From: Candidatus Falkowiibacteriota bacterium
Lineage (GTDB): Bacteria > Patescibacteriota > Patescibacteriia > Patescibacteriales > UBA12465
Length of the DNA: 46,749 nt
Direction of reading: 5' to 3'
Assembly: GCA_009995495.1 (NCBI GenBank)
Contig: JAACPL010000009.1
Span: forward strand, 1-46,749
Shown here: one piece after another, positions 1 through 7,698 of the stretch
How the letters are laid out: each line of letters begins with the position of its first letter
How positions within the stretch are numbered: position 1 is the first letter of the stretch
Notes under the pieces: model-generated
What the model was told of the DNA's origin: nothing
Seen by the model: the letters and a program-made list of their open reading frames with translations, nothing else
The model's database searches: none
Position numbers and translations under genes: made by a program

Positions 1-10
1 GGGAGCAAGT
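1..10. repeat. Candidate attachment-site repeat, left copy
   Basis: The ten bases gggagcaagt at the very start of the window recur exactly at 7438-7447. This copy lies inside the 3' part of the serine recombinase gene. The window starting within the repeat would fit a contig broken at the recombination site, but the repeat is short and its left extent cannot be seen. Confidence 0.45.
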
Positions 11-1478
11 CAGAACAGTTGTTCGCTAAAAGCACCGTATCATACGGTGTTTTTAGTTTATATTCGAGGTTTTTTTGTCTTAATTCAAGGTTCTGAAATA
101 CGAAATTTAACAATTGGCGTTTTTCTTGTGGTTCAGAACTTTCAAATATCTCAATCGCTCTTTGAGCGAGATTTAACACTGTATTTGCGGTGATATGATA
201 GGTTTTGTCGGCCTTATCGTGCTTAGCTAATTCTTCCATTACCTTGCCTTGCTTTTCAGTATATTCTTTAAACTTTTTGTTGTAGAAATCGTTAGTAATA
301 CACTGGTCATATTTATCATCGGCTAATTTGTTAATTCTGTTTTCCAATTTGTCGTATTCAGTTCTTAAAGTTCTTACAGTGTTCATAAAATAAGCATTCT
401 GATTTTTGGTCGCTTGCTTTAAATCTTCGCTTAGCTCTTTTATCTTGTCATCTGGGAGCTGTATGCCCTCTAAAGCCTCGTATAATGGCTTTAAAAGCTC
501 TTTCTCGGTGATATAAAGCCTTTTGGCGTGGAATTTACGGAAGTTAGTGCAACTATAGTAAATATGGCCTTTTGAGGTTTCGGGAGTAATCGTGCAACCA
601 CATTCGGCACATTTTATCATTCCTCGTAGAGAAAACGGCTTAGAAGCATATTTAAAAGGCTTCTTGTGCCAACCAGCGCTTACTGATTGGGCTTTATCAA
701 AGATATATTTTGTTATTAGTGCAGGATATTGATGAGGGTATAAATTGTTTTTTATTCTCATCATTCCGTAGTAAAAAGGATTTTTAAGAGTATGGTTAAT
801 CATACTAATAGTCATTGGCGCTCCTTTATTTGATTTACTGGTTAAGCCAGCTTCATCTAAGAAGTCTTTTATTTTTCGCATTGAGTAGTTGCCAGTTGCA
901 TACATTTCAAACATCTTGGTTATATAAGGGCTTCTTACTGGATCAACAATTATATTTTTAATGCCGTGTTCATTCTCAACGTTAAGATAACCAATAGGCG
1001 CCCAGCCTGGCCATTCGCCTTTTTTAACTTTTGTTTCATTAGCTCTTTTTACATTATCCGCAATAGCATCCGAATAGTATTTAGCTAAACTCAGGTTAAT
1101 GCTAAACATAAAATTTGAATTAGCCGTCATCTCGGAGTTAATTACAAGATTGTCTGATGTAAAATGCAATTCAATTTTATTAGTTAGTGCCATTTCGTTA
1201 AGACTGGCAACTCGTTTATCAAAAACATTTCTTGAAAATCTATCTACCTTATCAAAACAAACTATCATTTTTTCCTTTGACTGTTTAATATAATCGATAA
1301 TTTTATCAAAGTCATTCCTTTTTGTTTTATAAGCGCTTTCGTCAAAACTTAATTCTTTTACAACTTGAAATCCTTTTTGCTTGCAGTAATTTTTCATACG
1401 AACAATCTGAGCTGGCAAAGAATTGCCCGCTTCTTTTTGTTCTTCAGTTGATACTCTCGCAAGGATTATGGCTTTCAT
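1..1478 (-). CDS. Large serine recombinase (site-specific integrase), C-terminus cut by window edge
   Basis: About 492 residues can be read from an ATG at 1478 leftward with no stop before the window edge, so the C-terminus is missing. The N-terminus reads ARVSTEEQ, with the serine at residue 9 as the expected nucleophile of the resolvase/invertase fold (about residues 1-140). A recombinase domain follows (about 150-260), then a zinc ribbon with CAECGC and a later YYSC (about 285-315), then a charged coiled-coil-like stretch. This order is that of large serine integrases, which insert and excise elements by double-strand exchange at att sites. It is the last gene of a minus-strand set with a restriction system and a replication initiator, so it is probably the integrase of the element at 1-7447. 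Its last readable codons overlap a 10-base repeat also found at 7438. Confidence 0.93.
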   Translation of the reverse strand, partial: MKAIILARVSTEEQKEAGNSLPAQIVRMKNYCKQKGFQVVKELSFDESAYKTKRNDFDKIIDYIKQSKEKMIVCFDKVDRFSRNVFDKRVASLNEMALTNKIELHFTSDNLVINSEMTANSNFMFSINLSLAKYYSDAIADNVKRANETKVKKGEWPGWAPIGYLNVENEHGIKNIIVDPVRSPYITKMFEMYATGNYSMRKIKDFLDEAGLTSKSNKGAPMTISMINHTLKNPFYYGMMRIKNNLYPHQYPALITKYIFDKAQSVSAGWHKKPFKYASKPFSLRGMIKCAECGCTITPETSKGHIYYSCTNFRKFHAKRLYITEKELLKPLYEALEGIQLPDDKIKELSEDLKQATKNQNAYFMNTVRTLRTEYDKLENRINKLADDKYDQCITNDFYNKKFKEYTEKQGKVMEELAKHDKADKTYHITANTVLNLAQRAIEIFESSEPQEKRQLLNFVFQNLELRQKNLEYKLKTPYDTVLLANNCSDLL

Positions 1479-1483
1479 AAAAT

Positions 1484-2563
1484 TTATTCGTGCATTACAT
1501 ATTTTACAACATCAACTTCGTCTAATGCTTTTTGCAAAAACTTAGCCATATCAATATCTTTCATTTTGAGAATTGGATGACTAAAACCAACATCCCTTTT
1601 TAATAGCTCAGCGATTGTTCTTGGCCAATAAGCCAGGCTCATTTGGATTATTTCTCCACCAACACCTTTGGCTAATTCTTCAATTTTGCTATTTTCGCCA
1701 ATTCTATCGACCACAATATATGTTCCCATATAATGAGTTTGTCTTCCAAGCACCATCTCTCGCTCAAATCTCGTTACTTTATCAAGTGATATTTCTGGAT
1801 TTCCTCTGCCAATAAAACCTATATCAAATCTAATTCCTTGTCCTGGCTTTACAATTAAAGTTGCATCACTTTCTCTTTTCTCTGTAGTGCTAAGCCAAAA
1901 TACTTTCTCTAATTTATTTGGTGGATTTTTTGGGTCTATTAGTGTAAATCCAAAAATCTCTAATAATGAACCGAGAACTAATCTTTCAAACATCTTTCCA
2001 TAAGTTGACTTTTCAGAACCTCTTATCGTTAGTGTTTGAGCGCCTATTGCTAAGAAAACTTTCATAATGAGCAACCAACTCATTGGAGTAGTATTTCCTT
2101 CAAATTTAATATTTCCATCAAGGGTTCCGTAACTTTCTTCAAAATCAATTACTGCATCCAGTAATGTTTCATCAAGTTTTTGTCTATAATTATCAAGCTC
2201 TTTAGGATTATCTCGTAATATATTTTGGACGGCCTTGTCAGTTAATCCAAGTAGCCATTCCAATATCCATTTTTCATCTTTTTTCTTTGTTTTTCTAAGT
2301 TCTTCTACTGATTTTTCGGATACATCTTTTAAAAAATTTTTATCTTGATTACAGTTTCTTAAAAACATAGCTAAAAGAGCGCCGTTAGAAAGGGCTAATC
2401 TTCTTCGTGTTATAAATTCAGTTGAGTTCCTTACGTTTTCGCCGCCTAAAACAGAAAAAACGGCCTCTCTTACTGCCTCATTTCCAATCTTCTTTATAAC
2501 TTCTGGAGCCTTACTTATTAAAAGACCTTTTTCTTTTATGGGGTAATTGTTTACTATTTTCAT
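1484..2563 (-). CDS. Type II restriction endonuclease, probably CfrBI-like
   Basis: This 359-residue protein starts with an ATG that overlaps the stop of the methyltransferase by 4 bases (ATGA), which implies translational coupling. A PD-(D/E)XK-like patch is visible around residues 230-265 (ESDATLIVK, then RFDIGFIGRGNPE and SLDK), giving acidic residues and a lysine suitable for metal-dependent DNA cleavage. I recall the overall pattern as similar to the CfrBI endonuclease family, whose members pair with N4-cytosine methyltransferases; the adjacent methyltransferase has the matching TSPPY motif. If so, the target could be related to CCWWGG, but that is inference from family memory. The stop (TAA) lies 5 bases before the recombinase start, so cargo and integrase may share a transcript. 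Confidence 0.7.
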   Translation of the reverse strand: MKIVNNYPIKEKGLLISKAPEVIKKIGNEAVREAVFSVLGGENVRNSTEFITRRRLALSNGALLAMFLRNCNQDKNFLKDVSEKSVEELRKTKKKDEKWILEWLLGLTDKAVQNILRDNPKELDNYRQKLDETLLDAVIDFEESYGTLDGNIKFEGNTTPMSWLLIMKVFLAIGAQTLTIRGSEKSTYGKMFERLVLGSLLEIFGFTLIDPKNPPNKLEKVFWLSTTEKRESDATLIVKPGQGIRFDIGFIGRGNPEISLDKVTRFEREMVLGRQTHYMGTYIVVDRIGENSKIEELAKGVGGEIIQMSLAYWPRTIAELLKRDVGFSHPILKMKDIDMAKFLQKALDEVDVVKYVMHE

Positions 2564-3759
2564 AGAAGTTTTTTTAAAATAGATTTAATGGGCGAGGTGT
2601 TAATGCAAACAATACTATCTGCTTTGTCTGCTAACAGTCTTTCCATTTTTTGTTTAATTATATTTATATAACCTTTGTCGTTATCTAATAATACAAAACG
2701 TCTATCTAATTTTATGGCGGCCTCGCCAACTGTTCCCAAGCCTGCGAATGGGTCCATTACTACATCGCCCTTAAAAGAATAATATGTTATTACTTTTTCA
2801 GCTAATTTGATTGGGAAAATGGCGGGGTGGTCTTTAGAGTGAGCTGGCGATAATTTCCACACATTAGTTGCATCATAGCCATCTGAAATTTTAGATTGCT
2901 TTACTAATTTTTGATCGGGATGTTTACGAATAAACCAGTCAATTAGTTTCTCACTTTTTTTTCTATAAACTAAAACATACTCGGTGACTGGCACTGGTTT
3001 GTATTGTAGCGGATTTCTATCAGCGGCAAATCTTCTGCCTCTACTTGTTGCCCATCCAGCGCCATCTGGTTTTTGCCAAATAATATCATCAACAAATTCA
3101 AAGCCCTCCTCTATAAATAATCTGTGAAAATCAAATGGAACTGCGAGCCTCTTTGAGGCTTTACTTCGATTTTCTCTCCTAATCAATACTGGTGAAATAT
3201 TAAGCACAAAGAACCTTCCTTCGGTTAATACTCTTTCACAGGCACGTATAATTTTTCTCATTTTATTCAGGTAATCATCATAGTCAACGTATTCAGAATA
3301 CTCTGGTTTCGCATTGTAATAGGGTGGAGATGTAAAAATTAGCTCTACTGAATTTTTTGGTAAATCAGATAATATTTTTTCACTATCTCCGTGTGCAATT
3401 GTATTGCGCATTTGAGATTGCATATACATATCCTTGTCTGCAGTTCTTTTTTGCGCAGGGCTATCTCTTTTTAGTAGTCTTTTTTCAAGAAATTCCTTTT
3501 TTGTGCTTCTTTTTTCGTCAATTAAAGACGTTTTAGCGCTTAAAACAACTTCACCTATTCGTGTCTTATCCGATTTGCTCATTATGGGTATTCTCCATAT
3601 ATGGCTCCTATCATCAATCTCTGGCAAGCCAAAAGTTACAGCCTTATTTAATTCGTATTCTTTCATTAAATCTTCGGCGATATTTTTTGCTGAAGCAGTA
3701 TTTTTTATTAGATAGTGTCTTTTTTCTGCTACAGTTTTCTTTACATCATTATTTTTCAT
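2560..3759 (-). CDS. Site-specific DNA methyltransferase (N4-cytosine or N6-adenine, beta class)
   Basis: This 399-residue protein has the catalytic motif IV TSPPYYN at residues 143-149 and the S-adenosylmethionine-binding motif DPFAGLGT at 336-343. The order (catalytic motif first, cofactor motif last) is that of beta-class amino-methyltransferases, and the serine in SPPY favours N4-cytosine. About 115 residues precede the methyltransferase fold and are rich in Lys and Glu; their role is not clear. The gene lies 4 bases after the small HTH gene and overlaps the endonuclease start by 4 bases, so it is made first and can protect host DNA before cutting begins. Its stop is TGA, the only TGA stop among all complete genes called in this window. 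Confidence 0.9.
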   Translation of the reverse strand: MKNNDVKKTVAEKRHYLIKNTASAKNIAEDLMKEYELNKAVTFGLPEIDDRSHIWRIPIMSKSDKTRIGEVVLSAKTSLIDEKRSTKKEFLEKRLLKRDSPAQKRTADKDMYMQSQMRNTIAHGDSEKILSDLPKNSVELIFTSPPYYNAKPEYSEYVDYDDYLNKMRKIIRACERVLTEGRFFVLNISPVLIRRENRSKASKRLAVPFDFHRLFIEEGFEFVDDIIWQKPDGAGWATSRGRRFAADRNPLQYKPVPVTEYVLVYRKKSEKLIDWFIRKHPDQKLVKQSKISDGYDATNVWKLSPAHSKDHPAIFPIKLAEKVITYYSFKGDVVMDPFAGLGTVGEAAIKLDRRFVLLDNDKGYINIIKQKMERLLADKADSIVCINTSPIKSILKKLL

Positions 3760-3763
3760 AATT

Positions 3764-3940
3764 TTATTTTGTTTTTACTTTTTTTAAGAAAGACTGAAAT
3801 TCTTCAATATCAATTCGAAATTCTTTACCTATTTTGTAAGCCTTTAATTTTCCAGATTTAATATATCTGTAAATTGTCATTATATTATAGCCGAGTGTTT
3901 CTGCCAGTTCTTGGGCAGTATAAAATTGTTTATCGTTCAT
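3764..3940 (-). CDS. Small excisionase-type helix-turn-helix protein
   Basis: This 58-residue gene starts with ATG at 3940 and ends with TAA at 3764, 4 bases before the methyltransferase start. The protein has the pattern of MerR-like excisionase domains: FYTAQELAETLGY (first helices), MTIYRYIKSGKL (recognition helix and turn), then AYKIGKEFRI (beta wing) and an acidic C-terminal helix. Such proteins bind DNA and in mobile elements direct excision; just upstream of a restriction-modification pair the same fold could serve as a controller protein. The sequence does not decide between the two. Confidence 0.8.
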   Translation of the reverse strand: MNDKQFYTAQELAETLGYNIMTIYRYIKSGKLKAYKIGKEFRIDIEEFQSFLKKVKTK

Positions 3941-3972
3941 AAAATTAAATGTTGTTATATTGATATTATACT

Positions 3973-5103
3973 TTACTTTTCTTTACATATCAAGTTTTCT
4001 GTTTTGGTTAGCCGATAAGGCTTAAAATCCTTTAATTCTCGGCGTATATCTTTTATAAATCCCCAAGTAGAACTTGTAAAAAGTTCGTCTTCAAATTGTT
4101 TTAAATTTTCTTTTACCGTTTGCCAGTCAGCTCGATTGCGCCTATGGCTATCAATGATTTGTCTAAATCCCTTAATGCCGTCATCATCTTTACAAAGCAT
4201 ATATAGCCCGACTGCTTTTATCGCCTGTAGAATTTTAGTTTTCGGATATTTCATAAAAATAAGCTGTAGGATATATTGCGGACTGCTGTTAGTGTTAAAG
4301 ATAAATAGGTTGTTGCCGAAGAAGCTATCCCAGTAAGAATTGACGATTTTTTGGCATAGCTTTTTGCTAAAAATATCTTTAAACGTAGGGTTCGTTTTTT
4401 GCTCCAGAAAGTCCATTACATTGTTGAGCTTTTGCTTTAAACTTAGCCTAATCTCTAATCTTAATATCTGTAGCACCTGCTCATTGGTTTTTAGGTAGTC
4501 AAATATCGATAATTGTTGTTTAGTCTGGTCTTTATCGGTAGCCCTTTTTTGCGGTTTTACCAAGTCATTTATTTTGTCGTAAATAACAAAAGAATGGGAG
4601 CGAGTATAGAATTGTAAAACCTCGCCGTTATTCCTGTAGTTTTTTTCGTCAAAATCAAAGCGCTTACTGCAGTCTATTTTGTTAAGCTCTTTAATTGCTA
4701 AATTAGCGGTATATCCCTTACTGAGCGGTATATTCTTTGAGGGGTGAAATGATATAACTTCTGAATTTTCAAGGTTAGCGCTAAATATCAATACTCCCAT
4801 TGATTGCAGTCTTTCTCTTAGAGTTTTAATGACTAAGTCAAAATCACTGTCATCAAGTTCATCAATGTTGTTGCCGAAAATTAGTTTGGGAGCTGAAAAC
4901 TCTATCTTTAAAATAAAGCGTATGCCTCGTTTTATGAGTGTTAGCCTGGGTTTATAAATATCGTCTTTCTTGCTTGGGTTATTTATCCATTTTTTAAAAG
5001 GACTTTTTGAACTTAAAATCTGCTCTTTGCTTGCGCCAAAGTTTTCATATTCTTGAATATAAAATTTATTATAATCAACTTGTAGTATTACTGTGTCCAA
5101 CAT
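3973..5103 (-). CDS. Rolling-circle replication initiator of the phage gene II/X type
   Basis: This is a 376-residue protein. Residues 67-79 (IEFSAPKLIFGNN) align by eye with the conserved segment of filamentous phage gene II protein (IKASPAKVLQGHN in fd). It also has the YDK signature at 175-177 and RLEIRL at 215-220, matching the F/Y-x-K and RxExR blocks of that family. Gene II proteins nick one strand to start rolling-circle replication of ssDNA phages and plasmids. It sits 32 bases before the excisionase-like gene on the same strand. With the serine recombinase it suggests an element that can excise and copy itself through single-stranded DNA. The usual inovirus partners (Zot, coat proteins) are not seen. 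Confidence 0.72.
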   Translation of the reverse strand: MLDTVILQVDYNKFYIQEYENFGASKEQILSSKSPFKKWINNPSKKDDIYKPRLTLIKRGIRFILKIEFSAPKLIFGNNIDELDDSDFDLVIKTLRERLQSMGVLIFSANLENSEVISFHPSKNIPLSKGYTANLAIKELNKIDCSKRFDFDEKNYRNNGEVLQFYTRSHSFVIYDKINDLVKPQKRATDKDQTKQQLSIFDYLKTNEQVLQILRLEIRLSLKQKLNNVMDFLEQKTNPTFKDIFSKKLCQKIVNSYWDSFFGNNLFIFNTNSSPQYILQLIFMKYPKTKILQAIKAVGLYMLCKDDDGIKGFRQIIDSHRRNRADWQTVKENLKQFEDELFTSSTWGFIKDIRRELKDFKPYRLTKTENLICKEK

Positions 5104-5129
5104 TTCATTACATTTTTAGAAAGTGATTT

Positions 5130-5390
5130 TTAGGCAAATAGCTTGTTCACTTTTTTTGTAATCTCATCTTCGATGAGCTTACTTACTTCTTTATTTATTG
5201 GATGAAAGATATTTATATCTTTTTCGCCGATTTTCTTTGTGGGATAGGTTATTCGATATCCGCTCCCATCGAGCTTTTTATGGATGCCGATTGAGCCTAA
5301 GAACAGGCAATCGTCAAACAATACGCTCCCAAAGGCTATTAAGCCGTTGTTGGCCTTAATTGGTATTATCTGGACTTCCGTTATCTTCAT
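5130..5390 (-). CDS. SpoVG-family nucleic-acid-binding protein
   Basis: The preferred start is the ATG at 5390 (MKITEVQ), giving 86 residues; an ATG at 5417 would add nine residues with no family match. The protein follows the SpoVG layout: an N-terminal beta strand (ITEVQIIPI), a central LIAFGSVLFDDCLFLGSIGI, a YRITYPTKK segment and IFHPINKE near the C-terminus, which correspond to the MPSK and AHPI motifs of SpoVG. SpoVG proteins bind DNA and RNA and act as small regulators; homologues are common on plasmids and phages. Here it lies 26 bases upstream of the Rep gene, so a role in copy control or ssDNA binding is plausible but unproven. Confidence 0.82.
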   Translation of the reverse strand: MKITEVQIIPIKANNGLIAFGSVLFDDCLFLGSIGIHKKLDGSGYRITYPTKKIGEKDINIFHPINKEVSKLIEDEITKKVNKLFA

Positions 5391-5502
5391 AAAGATTTGG
5401 GTTATTTCGCATATCAATTTCTAAGAGCAACTTAAAAAAGCCAGTCAGATTATGCTTGGCTTCGAGTTGATCGTTAGCAAGTTGTTTGTCTTGATTGCAA
5501 AT

Positions 5503-5534
5503 AAAAAATAACCTTAGTTTGTTATAAGGTTATT
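5503..5534 (-). terminator. Rho-independent terminator after the 413-codon reading frame
   Basis: AATAACCTTA at 5507-5516 pairs perfectly with TAAGGTTATT at 5525-5534. Read on the minus strand the hairpin is followed by a run of six T. It would end the transcript of the gene at 5570-6805 and implies a separate promoter for spoVG and rep. Confidence 0.75.
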
Positions 5535-5569
5535 TTATAGAAAAGGTGTTTATCTAACTTTACCTAACT

Positions 5570-6805
5570 TTAACTTACATATTTAGGGTTAATTCTGGTT
5601 TGTTTTGTGCCTTTTATTAAGAAATCTCTAATACTAGTTTCTAAGGCTATCATTTTATTTATTTCATCGCTGGCCGTATAGAACTTTAAAGTTTTCTTTT
5701 GAAAGTCTTGCTCGCCCCAATCTTCCCAAATTTCGTCATTGCTCCAATTATATTTAGGCTTTTTAAATAGGGTATTAAGCAGGTCTTTTTGTATCTGTTT
5801 TTTATCAAAATTAAACTGCTTATCTTGAAAATATAGAGTGCCGTCTTTAAATTTAGAGCCGATTTTTGCCTTTGATTGTTTGGTAGCCTTTGAGTTGCTA
5901 ATAAGGCTTTCGATAGTAATGGGAGTATTTAAAAAATCTACTTTCCAAAAGGCCTCATCATCCCATTTATTTATTCTTATCTTCTTATTTAGTTCTAAGA
6001 ATTTAAGTATTTTTACGGCCTCAAAATCCTTATTTTCCAAGACAGAAAAGGGTATATTGATAGTATTGCCGATAAGGGGAAGTGTGTTTAGATATATATA
6101 AAAGTTTTCAATTTGTTTGGCAAAATACAGGCGACTGGTTAGGGCGTAATCTGCTTGATAGTCTTTCAGTAAGTCATTGGCAAAGTCATTTAAAAAGCTC
6201 CTCATTTTCTTTTCAATAGCTTCGACTTCGATGTCAATAAATGTTGCCCTTAAATATATATATTCAGGAACGATGTCTATTAAAAGAGTTATATGCTTAC
6301 TGTAGTTATCATTAAAGAATATAGGCTCTCTTAATTTTTCCATCGAGTATTCTTTATTTTTAAATAAATTTTCATTTCGCTCTTTTTCGATAATCTGCAA
6401 TTTCATTATCTCGTCAATAACGGCGCAGTAATAACCAGCCTCAGTAGGGAACATCTTATCGTTTTTTATAGCGCATTCAACAACTTTTTCAAGCATTACT
6501 CCCAATTTAAAAGCTCCAATTTGCCTAAGTTTTATGATATTCAAATCGCCCTCAATCCTAATTAAATGGCTTAAGATGTAGTTATTAGGGCTACTGTAAT
6601 CGTTTGTGTCGTCTATTTCGTCTGTTATTTCTTCAAGATTTAACGGATTGCCTTTTACAAAGTCATTTAGGACAAATTCGCTACTTACGCCAAAGCCATC
6701 TCTTTCGCCCGTATGATACTTTTCTAATAAAATCAAAAGCATTAAGAGCAGATAATCGCTATTAAAATAGTAAAGATGTGGGTTTTCTAACTCGTCTTCT
6801 AACAT
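5570..6805 (-). CDS. Unknown element protein with possible C-terminal winged helix
   Basis: This is a 411-residue protein from the ATG at 6805; a TTG two codons upstream is a weaker start. It is mostly helical, with many Leu, Ile, Glu and Lys residues and no signal peptide or nucleotide-binding loop that I can see. Near the C-terminus, a segment of the form DKKQIQKDLLNTLFKKP followed by WSNDEIWEDWG resembles the helix-wing part of winged-helix DNA-binding domains. It is the second gene of the element and ends in its own terminator, so it may be an element-specific replication or regulatory protein. I do not recognise the family. Confidence 0.72.
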   Translation of the reverse strand: MLEDELENPHLYYFNSDYLLLMLLILLEKYHTGERDGFGVSSEFVLNDFVKGNPLNLEEITDEIDDTNDYSSPNNYILSHLIRIEGDLNIIKLRQIGAFKLGVMLEKVVECAIKNDKMFPTEAGYYCAVIDEIMKLQIIEKERNENLFKNKEYSMEKLREPIFFNDNYSKHITLLIDIVPEYIYLRATFIDIEVEAIEKKMRSFLNDFANDLLKDYQADYALTSRLYFAKQIENFYIYLNTLPLIGNTINIPFSVLENKDFEAVKILKFLELNKKIRINKWDDEAFWKVDFLNTPITIESLISNSKATKQSKAKIGSKFKDGTLYFQDKQFNFDKKQIQKDLLNTLFKKPKYNWSNDEIWEDWGEQDFQKKTLKFYTASDEINKMIALETSIRDFLIKGTKQTRINPKYVS

Positions 6806-6875
6806 ATTCAATTAGTCATTACATTTTTCATTAAAGAATATCCCAGCCAAAGAGCGAGCCAGGATATAGATTTGC

Positions 6876-7322
6876 CTATTTAATCTTAAATATGAAATAG
6901 GCGACTATGGCCGTAGAAAGCAGTGTAATCAAAAGGGCGTAATACCAGGGTATAAAAATAAATAGGGCTATAGCCATCAAGGGAATAAGGCACACAATAA
7001 AGCCGAGTAAGGTGCTGATGTTCTCGCTTTTATTCCGACCCTTAATAGCCTTTTCTATTTCTCTTTTAGTCTTTTCTCTTTCAGGCAAGCTGGTTCTGGG
7101 TATCGTATGATATGGTTCATTGTCATTGGGGTCAGTTATTAAGCCATCAGCTCTACTTTCTTTTGATATAAGCGTAGGATAGTCATAGGGCGGAATTAAA
7201 TCTCTAACTTCGTTAGCGCTTAGCTCACTATTTAATTTTTCCGCTGGCAAAACACGAACAGGGTTTGCCCGTCTTTTGTTATTAAAATCGCTATCCGCTG
7301 GATTAAATGTTTCGTATGACAT
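6876..7322 (-). CDS. Unknown two-helix membrane protein
   Basis: This 148-residue protein starts with ATG at 7322. The first 100 residues are polar, charged and proline-containing, with no recognised domain. Residues of about 103-147 form two closely spaced hydrophobic segments (around FIVCLIPLMAIALFIFIPW and YALLITLLSTAIVAYFIF), so the protein should be a membrane hairpin with a soluble N-terminal tail. It is the outermost gene of the element, next to the candidate att repeat. Possible roles include entry exclusion, release or a coat-like function, but nothing in the sequence fixes this. Confidence 0.7.
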   Translation of the reverse strand: MSYETFNPADSDFNNKRRANPVRVLPAEKLNSELSANEVRDLIPPYDYPTLISKESRADGLITDPNDNEPYHTIPRTSLPEREKTKREIEKAIKGRNKSENISTLLGFIVCLIPLMAIALFIFIPWYYALLITLLSTAIVAYFIFKIK

Positions 7323-7437
7323 AAATATATTCTTATATATATCCTATCATTTTAGAGCAAAATGGCAATCCTCTTGAAAAATACGCAAATCAACGGCTAT
7401 ACGCTCCCAATCCAGAGTTCTAAATATGTGCTTAACG

Positions 7438-7447
7438 GGGAGCAAGT
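7438..7447. repeat. Candidate attachment-site repeat, right copy
   Basis: This is an exact copy of the first ten bases of the window, lying between the outermost element gene (ends 7322) and the chromosomal guaB promoter. GCTCCC at 7412-7417 and GGGAGC at 7438-7443 form an inverted pair around it, as integrase att sites often do. A terminator-like hairpin follows directly at 7451-7477, which may belong to the gene that flanked the site before integration. Confidence 0.45.
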
Positions 7448-7450
7448 ATA

Positions 7451-7477
7451 AAAGGCCTAATTTTATTAGGTCTTTTT
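7451..7477 (+). terminator. Terminator next to the candidate att site
   Basis: AGGCCTAA (7453-7460) pairs with TTAGGTCT (7466-7473) with one G-T pair and is followed by five T. No plus-strand gene now lies directly upstream, so it may be the terminator of a chromosomal gene separated from it by insertion of the element. Confidence 0.6.
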
Positions 7478-7604
7478 GTATACCATTGATGGGGCTATAA
7501 TCTTTAGTGATTGAAGCATACAATGCAATTTTTATCTAATTAATTTATTAATACTTTTAATATTTACTTCCATGAGTGAACTTAAATTCTGTAACTTACA
7601 AAGT

Positions 7605-7633
7605 TTGACTTAACTCATTTTTTCTAGTAATAT
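7605..7633 (+). promoter_or_regulatory. Promoter of guaB-purA
   Basis: TTGACT at 7605-7610 is followed after 17 bases by TAATAT at 7628-7633. RNA would start near 7640, leaving a leader of about 60 bases before the ATG at 7699. This argues against the TTG at 7642 as the start. The other bases between 7323 and 7604 hold only the att copy, the terminator and an isolated TATAAT at 7496. Confidence 0.6.
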
Positions 7634-7698
7634 TTTTAGAATTGAAAAATTCAATAAATCAAAGATTCTTTAACAACTTAATAAAAAAAATAGTAATT

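Larger units (their letters stand above)
1..7447. mobile_element. Integrated mobile element with serine recombinase, rolling-circle Rep and type II restriction-modification
   Basis: All eight genes from 7322 down to the window start are on the minus strand and include a serine recombinase, an excisionase-like HTH protein, a gene II-type replication initiator and a restriction-modification pair. Chromosomal genes begin only at guaB (7699). The first ten bases of the window recur at 7438-7447, just outside the last element gene, and are probably the core of attL/attR. The element would then be about 7.4 kb. No Zot-like ATPase, capsid, relaxase or conjugation gene is visible, so it looks like an integrative plasmid or satellite carrying a defence system rather than a full phage or conjugative element. 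The exact ends are inferred. Confidence 0.75.

Noticed and set aside
1-7447. Element as a complete filamentous prophage
   Set aside because: A gene II-type Rep is present, but no Zot/pI ATPase and no coat-protein cluster can be found.
7642-7698. N-terminal extension of GuaB from a TTG at 7642
   Set aside because: The TTG coincides with the predicted RNA start and the added residues do not resemble IMP dehydrogenase.
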